Assembly (NCBI RefSeq): GCF_018069705.1
Contig: NZ_CP072943.1
Span: forward strand, 947,260 to 1,011,259
Length of the DNA stretch: 64,000 bases
Direction: 5' to 3'
From: Aminithiophilus ramosus
GTDB lineage: Bacteria; Synergistota; Synergistia; Synergistales; Aminithiophilaceae
The notes below the pieces were generated by a model. That model was not told the DNA's origin, made no database searches, and was given only the letters and a program-made list of their open reading frames with translations. Below are positions 7,267 through 16,272 of this stretch, one piece after another; the first letter of the stretch is position 1; each line of letters begins with the position of its first letter. Both the position numbers and the translations under genes were made by a program.

Positions 7267-9332
7267 CCCGTCACCGCCAGGTCCAGGCCCTCGCCGTAAA
7301 GGCGGTAGAGCCCATCCCTGAGCCGGGGACAGCGCGACAGGGAGGGATCGATCTCCACCAGGTCCTGGGCTTCACGACGCGCCTCGTCGAGGATCTTGCC
7401 GTCTTTGAGGAGATCGGCGACACGGAAATCGGTCAGACCGTGCTGGCGCACGCCGCAGACCTCGCCGGGCCCCCTCAGGCGAAGGTCGATCTCGGCGATG
7501 CGGAATCCGTCGCCGGTGGCGCAGAGGGCCTCGATCCGCCTGCGTCCCTCGACCGTCGTGGCGTCGCCCAGAAGCAGGCAGTAGCTCTCCTCGGCCCCCC
7601 GGCCGACGCGGCCCCGGAGCTGGTGGAGCTGAGAGAGGCCGAAACGCTGGGCATCCTCGACGACCATGACGGTGGCGTTGGCCACGTCGACGCCCACTTC
7701 GATGACCGTCGTGGCCACGAGAAGATCGACGGCCCCCTCGTGGAAGGCGGCCAGGAGGGCCTCCTTCTCCCTCGAGGCCATCTGGCCGTGGAGAAGTCCC
7801 ACGCGACGCTTCGGGAAAAGGCGCGACAGCTCCTCGTGACGGCTCGTCGCCGAAGCGACGTCGAGCGTCTCGCTCTCCTCGACGAGGGGACAGACCCAGT
7901 AGACCTGTCGTCCCTCTCTCATCTGTCCGTCGATGAAGGAGAGAAGACGGCGGCGGTCCTTGCTCTCCACCTTGCGGGTCACGACCGGCCTCCGCCCCGG
8001 AGGCAGCTCGTCGAGGACGGAGACGGCCAGGTCTCCGTAGATGGAAACCGTCAGAGTCCTGGGAATGGGCGTCGCCGTCATGACCAGGACGTGAGGGGAC
8101 TCCCCCTTCCCGGCGAGGGCACCGCGCTGGAGGACGCCGAAGCGGTGCTGCTCGTCGATGACGATGAGGCCGAGACGGCGGAAGCGGACGCCCTCCTGAA
8201 TGAGGGCATGGGTACCCACGGCGAGAGAGGCCCGTCCCTCCTCGAGGGCACGGAGGTTCTCCTCCCTCTCCCGCGGAGGCAGTCCGCCTCTCAGGAGGAC
8301 GACGTGCAGTCCCAGGGGACTCAGCAGGGCGCTGAGTCGGCGATGGTGCTGGAGAGCCAGGACCTCCGTGGGGACCATGAAGGCTCCCTGAAAACCGCCG
8401 TCGACGGCGGCCAGCAGGGCCAGGACGGCGACGACGGTCTTGCCCGACCCGACGTCACCCTGAAGAAGACGGTTCATGGGCTCATCGAGGGAGACGTCGG
8501 CGCCGATCTCGCCGACGACGCGCCTCTGGGCCTCCGTCAAAGGGAAGGGAAGGGCGTCGAGGAAGGCCCGGGCCATGGGACCCATGGGGGTCAGTCGAGG
8601 GGAAAGACCCCCCTTGCGGGCCTGATGGCGCCGCAGGGCCAGACCGAGCTGGAGAAGGAAAAGCTCCTGGAAGGCGACGCGACGACGGCAGGCCCGCCAG
8701 TGATCGCCGTCGCGAGGATAGTGAAGTCCCTCGACGGCGGCGGCCAGATCGAGAAGGGAACGGCGGCGGCGGATCTCCTCGGGCAGGTCGTCGACGAGAA
8801 GGGGAAGGGCCTGGGGCAGGATCTGCCGCAGCAGACGTCTCAGCCAGAGGGGGGAGAGCCCCTCCGTGGCCGGGTAGACGGGGACGATGCGCCCCGTCGA
8901 GTCGGGTTCCCCCTCGTCGATGACCTCCACGTCGGGGTTGGTGATCTGGAACTTGCCCCGGTGGAGCTCGATGGGGCCGTAAAAGGAGGCCTCCGTTCCC
9001 GGCGGCAGAAGGCGATCGACGCCGCGGCGGTTGAACCAGAGGGCATAACCGTACCCCTTGCCGTCGGTGAGAAGAGCTCGGACGAGAGTCAGGCCGGGAC
9101 GACGGGTCGGTCGGTTTTCGACGGTGACGACGCGGGCCAGAACGGCCGCCGTCGTCCCCGGCCTCAGGGCCTCGAAGGCCGTCAGCTGCCTGCGGTCCTC
9201 GTAGCGACGGGGGAAAAGGTAGAGCAGGTCGCCGACGGTGCGGATCGAAAGCCGCTCCAGGAGGCGGGCTCGGCCCGACCCGACGCCTCGGAGGAAGCGG
9301 ACGTCGCTGTCGAGCGCCAGGGTCTCCGTCAA
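7263..9332 (-). CDS. recG: ATP-dependent DNA helicase RecG
   Basis: 689 residues with the full RecG architecture: an N-terminal wedge/OB region (about 1-220), then a helicase core with Walker A GDVGSGKTV (292-300), DEQH box VIDEQHRFGV, motif III VMTATPIPRTL and motif VI QLRGRVGRG, and the C-terminal TRG region. It remodels stalled forks and Holliday junctions. The start overlaps the divIVA stop by four bases and the stop overlaps recX, so it lies in the middle of a coupled run. Confidence 0.97.
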   Translation of the reverse strand: MTETLALDSDVRFLRGVGSGRARLLERLSIRTVGDLLYLFPRRYEDRRQLTAFEALRPGTTAAVLARVVTVENRPTRRPGLTLVRALLTDGKGYGYALWFNRRGVDRLLPPGTEASFYGPIELHRGKFQITNPDVEVIDEGEPDSTGRIVPVYPATEGLSPLWLRRLLRQILPQALPLLVDDLPEEIRRRRSLLDLAAAVEGLHYPRDGDHWRACRRRVAFQELFLLQLGLALRRHQARKGGLSPRLTPMGPMARAFLDALPFPLTEAQRRVVGEIGADVSLDEPMNRLLQGDVGSGKTVVAVLALLAAVDGGFQGAFMVPTEVLALQHHRRLSALLSPLGLHVVLLRGGLPPREREENLRALEEGRASLAVGTHALIQEGVRFRRLGLIVIDEQHRFGVLQRGALAGKGESPHVLVMTATPIPRTLTVSIYGDLAVSVLDELPPGRRPVVTRKVESKDRRRLLSFIDGQMREGRQVYWVCPLVEESETLDVASATSRHEELSRLFPKRRVGLLHGQMASREKEALLAAFHEGAVDLLVATTVIEVGVDVANATVMVVEDAQRFGLSQLHQLRGRVGRGAEESYCLLLGDATTVEGRRRIEALCATGDGFRIAEIDLRLRGPGEVCGVRQHGLTDFRVADLLKDGKILDEARREAQDLVEIDPSLSRCPRLRDGLYRLYGEGLDLAVTG

Positions 9333-9793
9333 GGATTCTCCCTCTCGGGAATCTCTCCGATGAGAGACTGGTATCTGAAAAGAAGGGCCCTGAAGTCGGC
9401 GACGAATTCCTGTCGCTTTTCACGGAGCTCCTTCAGCTCCCGGCGAGCCATGGCCACCTCCTCCTGGGCGGCGGAGACGAGCCGTTCGGCCTGCCCCTTG
9501 GCCTCGGCAAGGATGGCCTGTCCCTGCCGCTCCGCGGCCTGGACCCTCTCTTCGGCGCTTTTCTGGGCGAAAAGGAGCGTCTCCTGAAGGGAGGCCCTCA
9601 GCTTCTCGTGATCTTCCGTCTTGTCGCGGAGCAGGTCGACTTCCCGCTGCATGTCGAGAACCTGCTGGGCATAGCCCTGGAGACTTTCGGCGATCTGGTC
9701 GAGAAAGGCATCGACCTCGCCCTGGTTATAGCCTTTGAATCCTCGGCCGAAAACCTTGTTGGCCACATCGAGAGCGCTCATCCATTCCGTCAC
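9329..9793 (-). CDS. divIVA: DivIVA-domain cell division protein
   Basis: About 154 residues. The N terminus reads MSALDVANKVFGRGFKGYNQGEVD, the DivIVA/GpsB lipid-binding domain, followed by a coiled coil to about residue 130. In Gram-positive models DivIVA marks curved membranes and recruits division proteins; the role in a double-membraned cell is less clear. I prefer the GTG at 9793 (AGGGG upstream), but the ATG four codons later (9781) is a reasonable alternative. It sits with sepF and yggS, the common yggS-sepF-divIVA neighbourhood. Confidence 0.88.
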   Translation of the reverse strand: MTEWMSALDVANKVFGRGFKGYNQGEVDAFLDQIAESLQGYAQQVLDMQREVDLLRDKTEDHEKLRASLQETLLFAQKSAEERVQAAERQGQAILAEAKGQAERLVSAAQEEVAMARRELKELREKRQEFVADFRALLFRYQSLIGEIPERENP

Positions 9794-9810
9794 GTTCCTG
9801 ATCCCCTTCC

Positions 9811-10173
9811 CTATTCCAGCACTTCGACGAGAGAACGGTGGGCCAGGGCCAGAAAGAGCGCCGGCGCCAGGCGCATCACCGCACCCTGACTGGCCTCGAC
9901 GGCACCGCTGAGGTAATCGAGAAGGGCCTGCCCCTCTTCGCGGTCGACGCCCCGAAGATCGACGACGACGGCCCGTCCGCTCCGCAGGGCCTCGAGAAGC
10001 TCTTTTCTCCGCCCGAGGCAGCTCTTCCCGCGGCAGATCAGGATCCCCCCTCCGACGGGCAGGGGACGTCGAAGACGCTCTTCCCGTTCGCGGATCTCCT
10101 CGGTCGAGGCAAGGGCCTCCAGATCGTCGGCAGGTCTTTCGGCAAGGCCCAAAAGGGCCATGAGATTCTTCAC
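9811..10173 (-). CDS. sepF: Cell division protein SepF
   Basis: 120 residues. A short N terminus and linker precede the SepF domain (from about residue 40), recognisable by VVVDLRGVDREEGQALLDYL and GAVMRLAPALFLA. SepF polymerises on the membrane and bundles or anchors FtsZ at the septum. The gene lies 6 bp after yggS and 17 bp before divIVA. The start is a GTG with a weak ribosome binding site; an in-frame ATG lies four codons downstream. Confidence 0.88.
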   Translation of the reverse strand: MKNLMALLGLAERPADDLEALASTEEIREREERLRRPLPVGGGILICRGKSCLGRRKELLEALRSGRAVVVDLRGVDREEGQALLDYLSGAVEASQGAVMRLAPALFLALAHRSLVEVLE

Positions 10174-10179
10174 GGCCCT

Positions 10180-10869
10180 TCAGCGCCTTCCGAAGAGGGC
10201 CGTGCCGATGCGCAGGACGGTGCTCCCCTCCTCGACGGCCCAGAGGTAATCGCCGCTCATCCCCATGGAGAGATGAGGAAGGGCCAATCCCGTCCTCTCC
10301 CGAAGACGACCGCGCTGTTCCCTCAGGGAGGAGAAGGCACGACGCGTCGCCCTCTCGCCGCCGTCGAGAGGGCCGATCGTCATGAGCCCCTCGACGGACA
10401 GGTGAGGGCAGGAGGTGACGACCCGCTCCAGAAGAGCCTCGACCCCGTCGGGGGCGAGGCCCGTCCTGGCCTCGTCGTCGGAGCATTTGACCTCGACGAG
10501 GACGGGAAGTTCCCGCCCCTCCTCGGCCAGAACCCGCTCCAGAGTCAGGGCGAGATCGACGCTGTCGAGACTGTCGAGGCTGTCGAAGACGGCCAGGGCC
10601 TTGCGGACCTTGTTCCTCTGGAGGTGACCGATCATCCTCCAGGGAAGCCCCCTGTCGGGCCAGAGGGTCCGCTTCTCCACCGCCTCCTGGACTCGGTTTT
10701 CCCCGAACCCGTCGATGGGGGCCGTCGCAAAGGCCTTCATGGCCTCGACGGAGTGATTCTTGGAGACGGCCACCAGGGCCACATCGCGCCCGGAGCGCCC
10801 GGAGCGGCGCGCCGCTTCGTCCACTTCGGCTCTTATCGATAAGACGCGTTCAACGGCTTCCTTCACCAT
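10180..10869 (-). CDS. yggS: YggS/PROSC family pyridoxal-phosphate homeostasis protein
   Basis: 229 residues, single alanine-racemase-like barrel. The PLP lysine lies in LVAVSKNHS near residue 37; the FGENRVQEA, WRMIGHLQRNKV and LSMGMSGDYLWAVEEG blocks are diagnostic. It binds PLP and buffers vitamin B6 and amino-acid/keto-acid pools. The ATG overlaps the end of the HlyD-like gene by 7 nt. Confidence 0.95.
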   Translation of the reverse strand: MVKEAVERVLSIRAEVDEAARRSGRSGRDVALVAVSKNHSVEAMKAFATAPIDGFGENRVQEAVEKRTLWPDRGLPWRMIGHLQRNKVRKALAVFDSLDSLDSVDLALTLERVLAEEGRELPVLVEVKCSDDEARTGLAPDGVEALLERVVTSCPHLSVEGLMTIGPLDGGERATRRAFSSLREQRGRLRERTGLALPHLSMGMSGDYLWAVEEGSTVLRIGTALFGRR

Positions 10870-11789
10870 AGTCGGACCTTGCCCTCCTTAGCGCGGGCCC
10901 CTCGGGCGACGACGACTTCGCCCGCCTTGAGGCCTTCGGTGACGAGAAACTGTCTGCCCGAAACGGGCAGACCCAGAACTTCGCGAAACGAGACGGTCTG
11001 GCCCTGGACGACGAAGACTCCCTGCCGGCCCTGGCGGTGGACGACGGCCGTCTCGGGAAGGACGACGCCGACGAACTCCTCGCCGGAGAGGATGAAGGTC
11101 CCGATCCTCCCGTCGAGAAACTCCAGGGGGAAGAGAGGCAACGTCAGGTAGACCTTGAAACGGGCCCCAAGGTCGCGGAAGACGCGGACCGTCGCCGGGA
11201 AGGGGAGATCTTTCTCCTTCCGTCTGATCCGGACCGACCCTCGGGCCATATCGGCCTCGCTGGCAGGCGTACGATCGACGTAGCCGATGGCCCGGAGCTC
11301 CTGGGGCTGGGGGATGAAGACGCCCAGGGGATCGCCCTTGGCCAGCATTGTCCCCGCCGCGACGGTGACGCGCCCTCCGGGATCGGCCAGGGCCCTCTCT
11401 CCGAACCAGAGGTCGGCATAGCGCCACTTTCCCTCCTGCCCGTCGAGGAGGGTCGTGAAGTAGCCGGGGCTGGGGGCAGCGACCCGCCTCGCCCCCTCGG
11501 GGCCGGCGACGACGGCCAGGACGTCCCCCTTGGCCACCCGCAGCGAGGTTCCCCCTCCCGGAAAGGAGACTTTCCCCGCCAGAGGCGCTGTCACGACCCG
11601 CTCCTCCCAGAGAAGGGCCACGTGAAAAGGGACATCGTTGCGGTAGACGAAGGGCCGGGCCTGGACGAGATCCTGGTTCCTCTCCTGGAAGTGATCCCAC
11701 CAGGCCAGAAGGAACCAGCCTCCGGCGGCGACGACGAGCACGGAGGCGAAAAAGGCCGTCACATTCTTCGTCCGTCGGCCCAGGGCCAT
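10863..11789 (-). CDS. HlyD-like membrane-anchored adaptor protein
   Basis: 308 residues: one N-terminal transmembrane helix (about residues 11-30), then an extracytoplasmic region. It has a lipoyl/barrel-sandwich segment (VTAPLAGKVSF, VAKGDVLAVV) and a C-terminal beta domain (VLPETAVVHRQGRQGVFVV). This resembles periplasmic adaptors of efflux pumps, but no ABC, RND or MFS partner is adjacent. Proteins of this shape are found beside sepF/yggS in several Firmicute-like genomes, so a cell-envelope or division role is as likely as efflux (inference). It follows nrdJ by 22 bp. Confidence 0.72.
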   Translation of the reverse strand: MALGRRTKNVTAFFASVLVVAAGGWFLLAWWDHFQERNQDLVQARPFVYRNDVPFHVALLWEERVVTAPLAGKVSFPGGGTSLRVAKGDVLAVVAGPEGARRVAAPSPGYFTTLLDGQEGKWRYADLWFGERALADPGGRVTVAAGTMLAKGDPLGVFIPQPQELRAIGYVDRTPASEADMARGSVRIRRKEKDLPFPATVRVFRDLGARFKVYLTLPLFPLEFLDGRIGTFILSGEEFVGVVLPETAVVHRQGRQGVFVVQGQTVSFREVLGLPVSGRQFLVTEGLKAGEVVVARGARAKEGKVRLW

Positions 11790-11811
11790 CGATCCGCCTC
11801 CCCTCCGAGAC

Positions 11812-13983
11812 TCATCCGCACCGGGAATAGCCGCAGCTCTCGCACTTCAGGCACCCCTCGGCGGCGACGAGAGGGGCCCCGCAGGAGGGACACATCTCGC
11901 GGGAGGAATCCCTGTAGCTCTCGCCCAGCGCCCGCTCCAGCCCGCGGGCCACCGCGTCGGGAAGGCTGAGGATGACGCCGTCGCTCTCCCAGACGGGCTG
12001 ACTCCCTCCGATCCCCTTGAGCTGTTCGACGATCTGCCCGGCCGGGACGCCGCTTCGCAGGGCGAGGGAGATGAGCCGCCCCAGGGCCTCCGTGTGAGCC
12101 ATCGTATCCTTGCCCGATTTGCCCAGGGTGGCGAAGACCTCGAAGGGTTTCCCCTCGGCCTCGTTGACGGTGAGATAGAGGTTGCCGAAGGAGGTCATGA
12201 TCTTCACCGTCGTCCCCTTGAGGACTCCGGGGCGGCCGGCGGGCTTCTTCCGTTTTTTGACGGCCTCGCCCTCTCCCCCTCCTCCCCGGTAGAGCACCTG
12301 CGTGGCCTTGCAGCGGTCGCGGTAGACGGTGATCCCCTTGCATCCCTCGCGGTAGGCCCTGAGATAGGCCGAGGCCACGTCGTCGACGGAGGCCTCCTCG
12401 GGGAGGTTGATCGTCTTGGAGACGGCGTTGTCGGTGTGGCGCTGGAAGGCGGCCTGCATCTTCACGTGCCAGGCCGGGTCGATCTCGTGGGAGGTCACGA
12501 AAAGACGGGTCAGATCGTCGGGAAGCCCCAGCCCCGCCAGCGACCCCTTCTCGGCGATGGGACGGAGCCGTGCCTCGTCGTCGAGCCCCCGCTTTTTCAG
12601 TTCCTCGACGAGAAGGGCGTTGACGTAGGTCAGGGTGCGCTCCTCGAAGACCTTGCGGCGGTAGGCCAGGGCGAAGAGAGGCTCGATGCCGCTGGAGCAG
12701 CCGCAGATGAGGGAGATCGTCCCCGTCGGCGCGATCGTCGTCACCGTGGCGTTCCTCAGGGGGATTCCCCTCTCCTGCCACCGGCTCCCCTCCCAGTTGG
12801 GAAAGACGCCCCGCTCCTCGGCCAGAAGACGGCTCTCGTCGCGGCCGGAGGCGGTGACGAAGGCCATGAGTCTCTCGGCCCGCCGGAGGGCCTCGTCGCT
12901 GTCGTAGGGAACGCCCAGGCGAAAGAGGGACTCGGCCCAGCCCATGACTCCCAGGCCGATCTTGCGGTTGCCCCGCGAGCGCTCGGCGATCTGGGGCAGG
13001 GGAAAGCCGTTGATCTCGATGACGTCGTCGAGGAAGCGCACGGCCAGGCGTACCGTCTTTTCCAACTTTTTCCAGTCGAAATCGTCGCCGTCGATCATGT
13101 GAAGAAGATTGATCGACCCCAGGTTGCAGCTCTCGAAGGGAAGCAGAGGCTGCTCGCCGCAGGGATTGGTGGCCTCGATGCGTCCCACCTGGGGAGTGGG
13201 ATTGTCGGCCTCGATCCTGTCGGAAAAGACCAGGCCGGGGTCGCCCGTGGCCCAGGCGCTCTCGACGAGAAGGTCGAAGATCTCCCGGGCCGGCAGGGTC
13301 CTGACCGTCTCGCCTCTTCGCCTGTTGACGAGAGACCAGTCTCCGTCGGCCTCGAGCGTCTCCATGAAGGCGTCGGAAAGGGCCACGGAGATGTTGAAGT
13401 TGGCCAGGCGGCCCTCTTTCGTCTTGGCCTTGAGGAAACTCAGCAGATCGGGGTGGTCGCAGTCCAGGATGGCCATGTTGGCGCCGCGTCTCATGCCTCC
13501 CTGTTTGACCACCTCCGTGCAGGTATCGAAAAGCTCCATGAAGGAAACGGGCCCCGAGGCGACGCCGCAGGTGCTCCGCACCACATCGCCCGAGGGGCGA
13601 AGGCCGGAGAAGTTGAAGCCCGTTCCGCCGCCCGACTTGTGCACCAGGGCCGTCCACTTGAGGGCGTCGAAAATCTCCTCCATGCTGTCGCCCACGGGAA
13701 GGACGAAGCAGGCCGAAAGCTGGCCCCCCTCCGTCCCGGCGTTCATGAGCGTCGGCGAATTGGGCAGAAAATCGAGACGGGCCATGACGTCGTAGAAGCG
13801 CTCGGCCCAGACCTCGGGGGCCACGCCCCAGCGCCCCTCGGCCCCGGCCACGGCCGAGGCGACGCGCCAGAACATCGCCTCGGCCGTCTCGACGATCTCG
13901 CCCGAGGCATCCTTGCGCAGGTAGCGCTGCTCCAGAATGGGCCGCGCGTTGTCGGGAAGATCGACCTTACGTCGTTCTTTCAT
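11812..13983 (-). CDS. nrdJ: Adenosylcobalamin-dependent (class II) ribonucleoside-diphosphate reductase
   Basis: 723 residues. Readable blocks are LPNSPTLMNAGT, the ACFVLPV Cys, VHKSGGGTGFNFS, GGMRRGANMAI and the active-site loop NPCGEQPLLPFESCNLGS. It ends in a Cys-rich tail with two CPSC/CESC-type pairs. It reduces ribonucleotides to deoxyribonucleotides with a B12-generated thiyl radical and works with or without oxygen. No cobalamin riboswitch is seen; the gene is 17 bp downstream of the HAD gene and is probably driven from the rlmI promoter. The regulator gene nrdR is at 57211-57762. Confidence 0.95.
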   Translation of the reverse strand: MKERRKVDLPDNARPILEQRYLRKDASGEIVETAEAMFWRVASAVAGAEGRWGVAPEVWAERFYDVMARLDFLPNSPTLMNAGTEGGQLSACFVLPVGDSMEEIFDALKWTALVHKSGGGTGFNFSGLRPSGDVVRSTCGVASGPVSFMELFDTCTEVVKQGGMRRGANMAILDCDHPDLLSFLKAKTKEGRLANFNISVALSDAFMETLEADGDWSLVNRRRGETVRTLPAREIFDLLVESAWATGDPGLVFSDRIEADNPTPQVGRIEATNPCGEQPLLPFESCNLGSINLLHMIDGDDFDWKKLEKTVRLAVRFLDDVIEINGFPLPQIAERSRGNRKIGLGVMGWAESLFRLGVPYDSDEALRRAERLMAFVTASGRDESRLLAEERGVFPNWEGSRWQERGIPLRNATVTTIAPTGTISLICGCSSGIEPLFALAYRRKVFEERTLTYVNALLVEELKKRGLDDEARLRPIAEKGSLAGLGLPDDLTRLFVTSHEIDPAWHVKMQAAFQRHTDNAVSKTINLPEEASVDDVASAYLRAYREGCKGITVYRDRCKATQVLYRGGGGEGEAVKKRKKPAGRPGVLKGTTVKIMTSFGNLYLTVNEAEGKPFEVFATLGKSGKDTMAHTEALGRLISLALRSGVPAGQIVEQLKGIGGSQPVWESDGVILSLPDAVARGLERALGESYRDSSREMCPSCGAPLVAAEGCLKCESCGYSRCG

Positions 13984-14000
13984 CGCCGACAGGGACCCCG

Positions 14001-14663
14001 TCAGTCCCGCACACGGGAGGAATCGGCGACGCCGACGAGGGGACAGAGCCCGGTCAGGTCGTCGAGGACCTTCCAGGCTCCGGCGGAGAGAAGCCCCTCT
14101 TCGTCGAAGTTGCCCGTCGTCATTCCCACGGCCCGGACGGAGGCCGCCAGAGCCGTGGCCATGTCGATATCGGTATCGCCCACGTAGAGGACCTCCGCCG
14201 GGCCCAGGCCGAGGCGTCCCATGGCCTTGACGAGAGGATCGGCATCGGGCTTGGGGCGATCGACCTCATCGAGCCCCAGGACGAAATCGAAGGCCCAGGT
14301 CAGCCCGGCGCCTTCGACGGCGATCCGGGCGTTGCCCCTGTTGGAGACGACGCCGAGGCGGAGACCGGCCCCCTTGAGGGCCTTCAGAACGGGAACCGTC
14401 GACGGGAAGGGACGGATGAGGGCGATCTCCTCGGCCCGGTAGTTCTCCCTGTAGCGGTCGACCCACCGGGGATCGAAGCGGCCCCAGAGCTTTTCCCACC
14501 CCAGGGGAATGGGATCGCCGATGGTCAGGAGAACCTCCTCGCGCGTGACGGAGGGAAGCCCCTCGGCGGCGGCCAGGAGATTGAGGCAGTGGGTGATTCC
14601 CCGACTGCTGTCGACGAGGGTCATGTCGAAATCGAAAAGCAGGGCCTTGATCGAATTTTTCAT
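14001..14663 (-). CDS. HAD-superfamily phosphatase (phosphoglycolate phosphatase-like)
   Basis: 220 residues. HAD motif I is FDFDMTLVDSS, motif II is VVSNRG, the Lys of motif III is in DRPKPDADPL, and motif IV is YVGDTDIDMATA. The helical cap lies after motif I (about residues 18-85), as in Gph/PpaX-like enzymes. The substrate is unknown; phosphoglycolate, pyrophosphate or a nucleotide are typical options. GGAGG lies 7 nt before the ATG, and the ATG shares its A with the rlmI TAA stop, so expression is coupled. Confidence 0.88.
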   Translation of the reverse strand: MKNSIKALLFDFDMTLVDSSRGITHCLNLLAAAEGLPSVTREEVLLTIGDPIPLGWEKLWGRFDPRWVDRYRENYRAEEIALIRPFPSTVPVLKALKGAGLRLGVVSNRGNARIAVEGAGLTWAFDFVLGLDEVDRPKPDADPLVKAMGRLGLGPAEVLYVGDTDIDMATALAASVRAVGMTTGNFDEEGLLSAGAWKVLDDLTGLCPLVGVADSSRVRD

Positions 14664-15841
14664 TAAAAAACCTCCAAAACGAAACCTTTGAGATAATCCG
14701 TCTCGGCGACATGGGGCAGTACGGGATGATCGGGCGGCTGATGAAGCTCGGCGACGACCTTGGCGTCCCGCCTTCCGTCCAGGGCGGCCTCCCTTAGAAC
14801 GTCGAGAAGGGCATCGCGCCCGAAGGCGTGAGAACAGCAGAAGAAGAAGAGGGTTCCTCCTGGCCGGAGAAGGCGCAGCCCCCTCAGAGCCAGATCCTTG
14901 TAACCCCTTCGGGCCGATTCGACCTGACGACGGCTCGGAGCGAAGGGCGGCGGATCGAGGACGACGACGTCGAAGGTCCGTCGCTCCTCCTCGAAGCGTC
15001 GAAGGACATCGAAGACGTTGCCGCAGACCCAATCGACGCCGTCACGGAGGCCGGAAAGGGACAGACCCCGCCGCCCCGCCTCCAGAGCCGGGGCGGACTG
15101 ATCGACGGCCGTCACCCGTTCGGCGCCGTAGCGGAGGGCGTGGAGGGCGAACTGGCCCTGGAAGCAGAAGGCATCGAGAACGGAGGCTCCCCGGCAGAGA
15201 CCGCGGAGAAGGCGGGGGAAGTGGCGCACGTCGAGATAGAGCCCCGTCTTCTGTCCCGCCAGGGGATAGACGAGACTCTTGATCTCTCCCAGGGCGACGA
15301 CGCGGCTTTCACCCGCCTCCAGAGCGCCTCTGAGCACTTTCTTTTCGGCTCTCAGCCCCTCTCTCTCCAGGGCGCGCACATCGTTGCGCAGGAGCACCGC
15401 CGTCGGATCGAGAAGCTCCGAGAGGGCCTCGACGATTTCCTCCCGCATCCCGTACCAGCCCAGGGAGAGGAGCTGAAGGCAGAGGACGTCATCGTAACGA
15501 TCGACGACGAGGCCGGGCAGGCCGTCGGCCTCGCCGTGGACGAGGCGGAAGGTCTCCTCGCCGGGGCACCAGCGGCGGCGCAGGGCCAGGGCCGACCGGA
15601 GACGATCGCGGATCAGGTCGGGAAGGTGAGGACGTTCGGACCCCCATGAAAGAAGGCGGAGGGCCAGCGACGTCTGGGGATTCCAGAGCCCCCAGGCCAG
15701 AGGCCTCCTGCCGTCGCCGACGGCGACCAGCTCGCCTCCTTCCGCCTCGGGAAGGGAGGCCAGGTCTCCCCTGAAAATCCAGGGATGGCGGCTCTGCAGA
15801 CGTTCCAGGCCCCGAGGGGCCAAGCGGGCTTGAGAGGGCAC
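14663..15841 (-). CDS. rlmI: RlmI-like class I SAM-dependent rRNA (cytosine-C5) methyltransferase
   Basis: 392 residues. The N-terminal PUA-like domain (HPWIFRGDLASL, GLWNPQTSLALRLLS) is followed by a linker with the GLPGLVVDRYDDVL signature. The Rossmann methyltransferase carries VLDAFCFQGQFALHAL, TAVDQSAPAL and the catalytic region VVLDPPPFAPSR; FFFCCSHAFG near the C terminus holds the second Cys site. The E. coli homologue methylates C1962 of 23S rRNA. The start is a GTG with AAGGAGG 7 nt upstream. It is the first gene of the run that ends at ymdB. Confidence 0.93.
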   Translation of the reverse strand: MPSQARLAPRGLERLQSRHPWIFRGDLASLPEAEGGELVAVGDGRRPLAWGLWNPQTSLALRLLSWGSERPHLPDLIRDRLRSALALRRRWCPGEETFRLVHGEADGLPGLVVDRYDDVLCLQLLSLGWYGMREEIVEALSELLDPTAVLLRNDVRALEREGLRAEKKVLRGALEAGESRVVALGEIKSLVYPLAGQKTGLYLDVRHFPRLLRGLCRGASVLDAFCFQGQFALHALRYGAERVTAVDQSAPALEAGRRGLSLSGLRDGVDWVCGNVFDVLRRFEEERRTFDVVVLDPPPFAPSRRQVESARRGYKDLALRGLRLLRPGGTLFFFCCSHAFGRDALLDVLREAALDGRRDAKVVAELHQPPDHPVLPHVAETDYLKGFVLEVF

Positions 15842-16272
15842 GATTTTTCCTCCTTGGCTTCTGTCGCCGGGAATCTTCCGGCCTGTACCTTTCCGAACCT
15901 CATCATGATAGCAGCAAAGGGGACGTTGCGTTCAGAGGGGGAAACCGGAATCCGCAGGCTCTTCAGGAGCAGCTCCGCCGGATCCACCGACTCGCGATCC
16001 CTCGAATCGCCTCGCCGGTGAGAGTTCGAGGCGGCCGTTCCCGTCTTTTCGGACCTCTCCTGGTCGGGCCGATGAAGCTCCCCTCCCGTTTCGCCCGTGG
16101 ATCGGGGGGAGAACGCGCCGTAAAGACGCGCCGAGGACGGCGACGGGGCCTCAATCCGGCCTCGGGGGACGGCAAGCCGATCTTCCCGATTCAGCCGATC
16201 CCCTCCGAGCGGAAGGGGCAACCAAAAGGGGAAGCCAAGTCCCTCCGGATCGGAGCGAGCGTCGCCGCGCCC
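15842..16272. other. Divergent intergenic region with repeat R2
   Basis: A GC-rich non-coding gap between the divergent rlmI and ureohydrolase genes. It contains the rlmI ribosome binding site, repeat R2 (15948-16105), about 170 bp of GC-rich sequence without recognised motifs, and then the promoter at 16273-16301. An open frame crossing it on the plus strand lacks family similarity. Confidence 0.6.
15948..16105 (+). repeat. Intergenic repeat copy R2 (about 160 bp)
   Basis: Aligns with R1 (3277-3436) over nearly the same length and in the same orientation. The first 18 bases are identical and conserved blocks recur to a shared terminal GATCGG. It lies upstream of rlmI on one side and the ureohydrolase gene on the other. 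Confidence 0.75.

Noticed and set aside
4585..7299. A 904-residue plus-strand open frame opposite ymdB, rny and recX
   Set aside because: Low-complexity antisense frame; all three minus genes have conserved motifs, ribosome binding sites and operon spacing.
13984..14000. Cobalamin riboswitch before nrdJ
   Set aside because: Only 17 bp separate nrdJ from the HAD gene, too short for any riboswitch.
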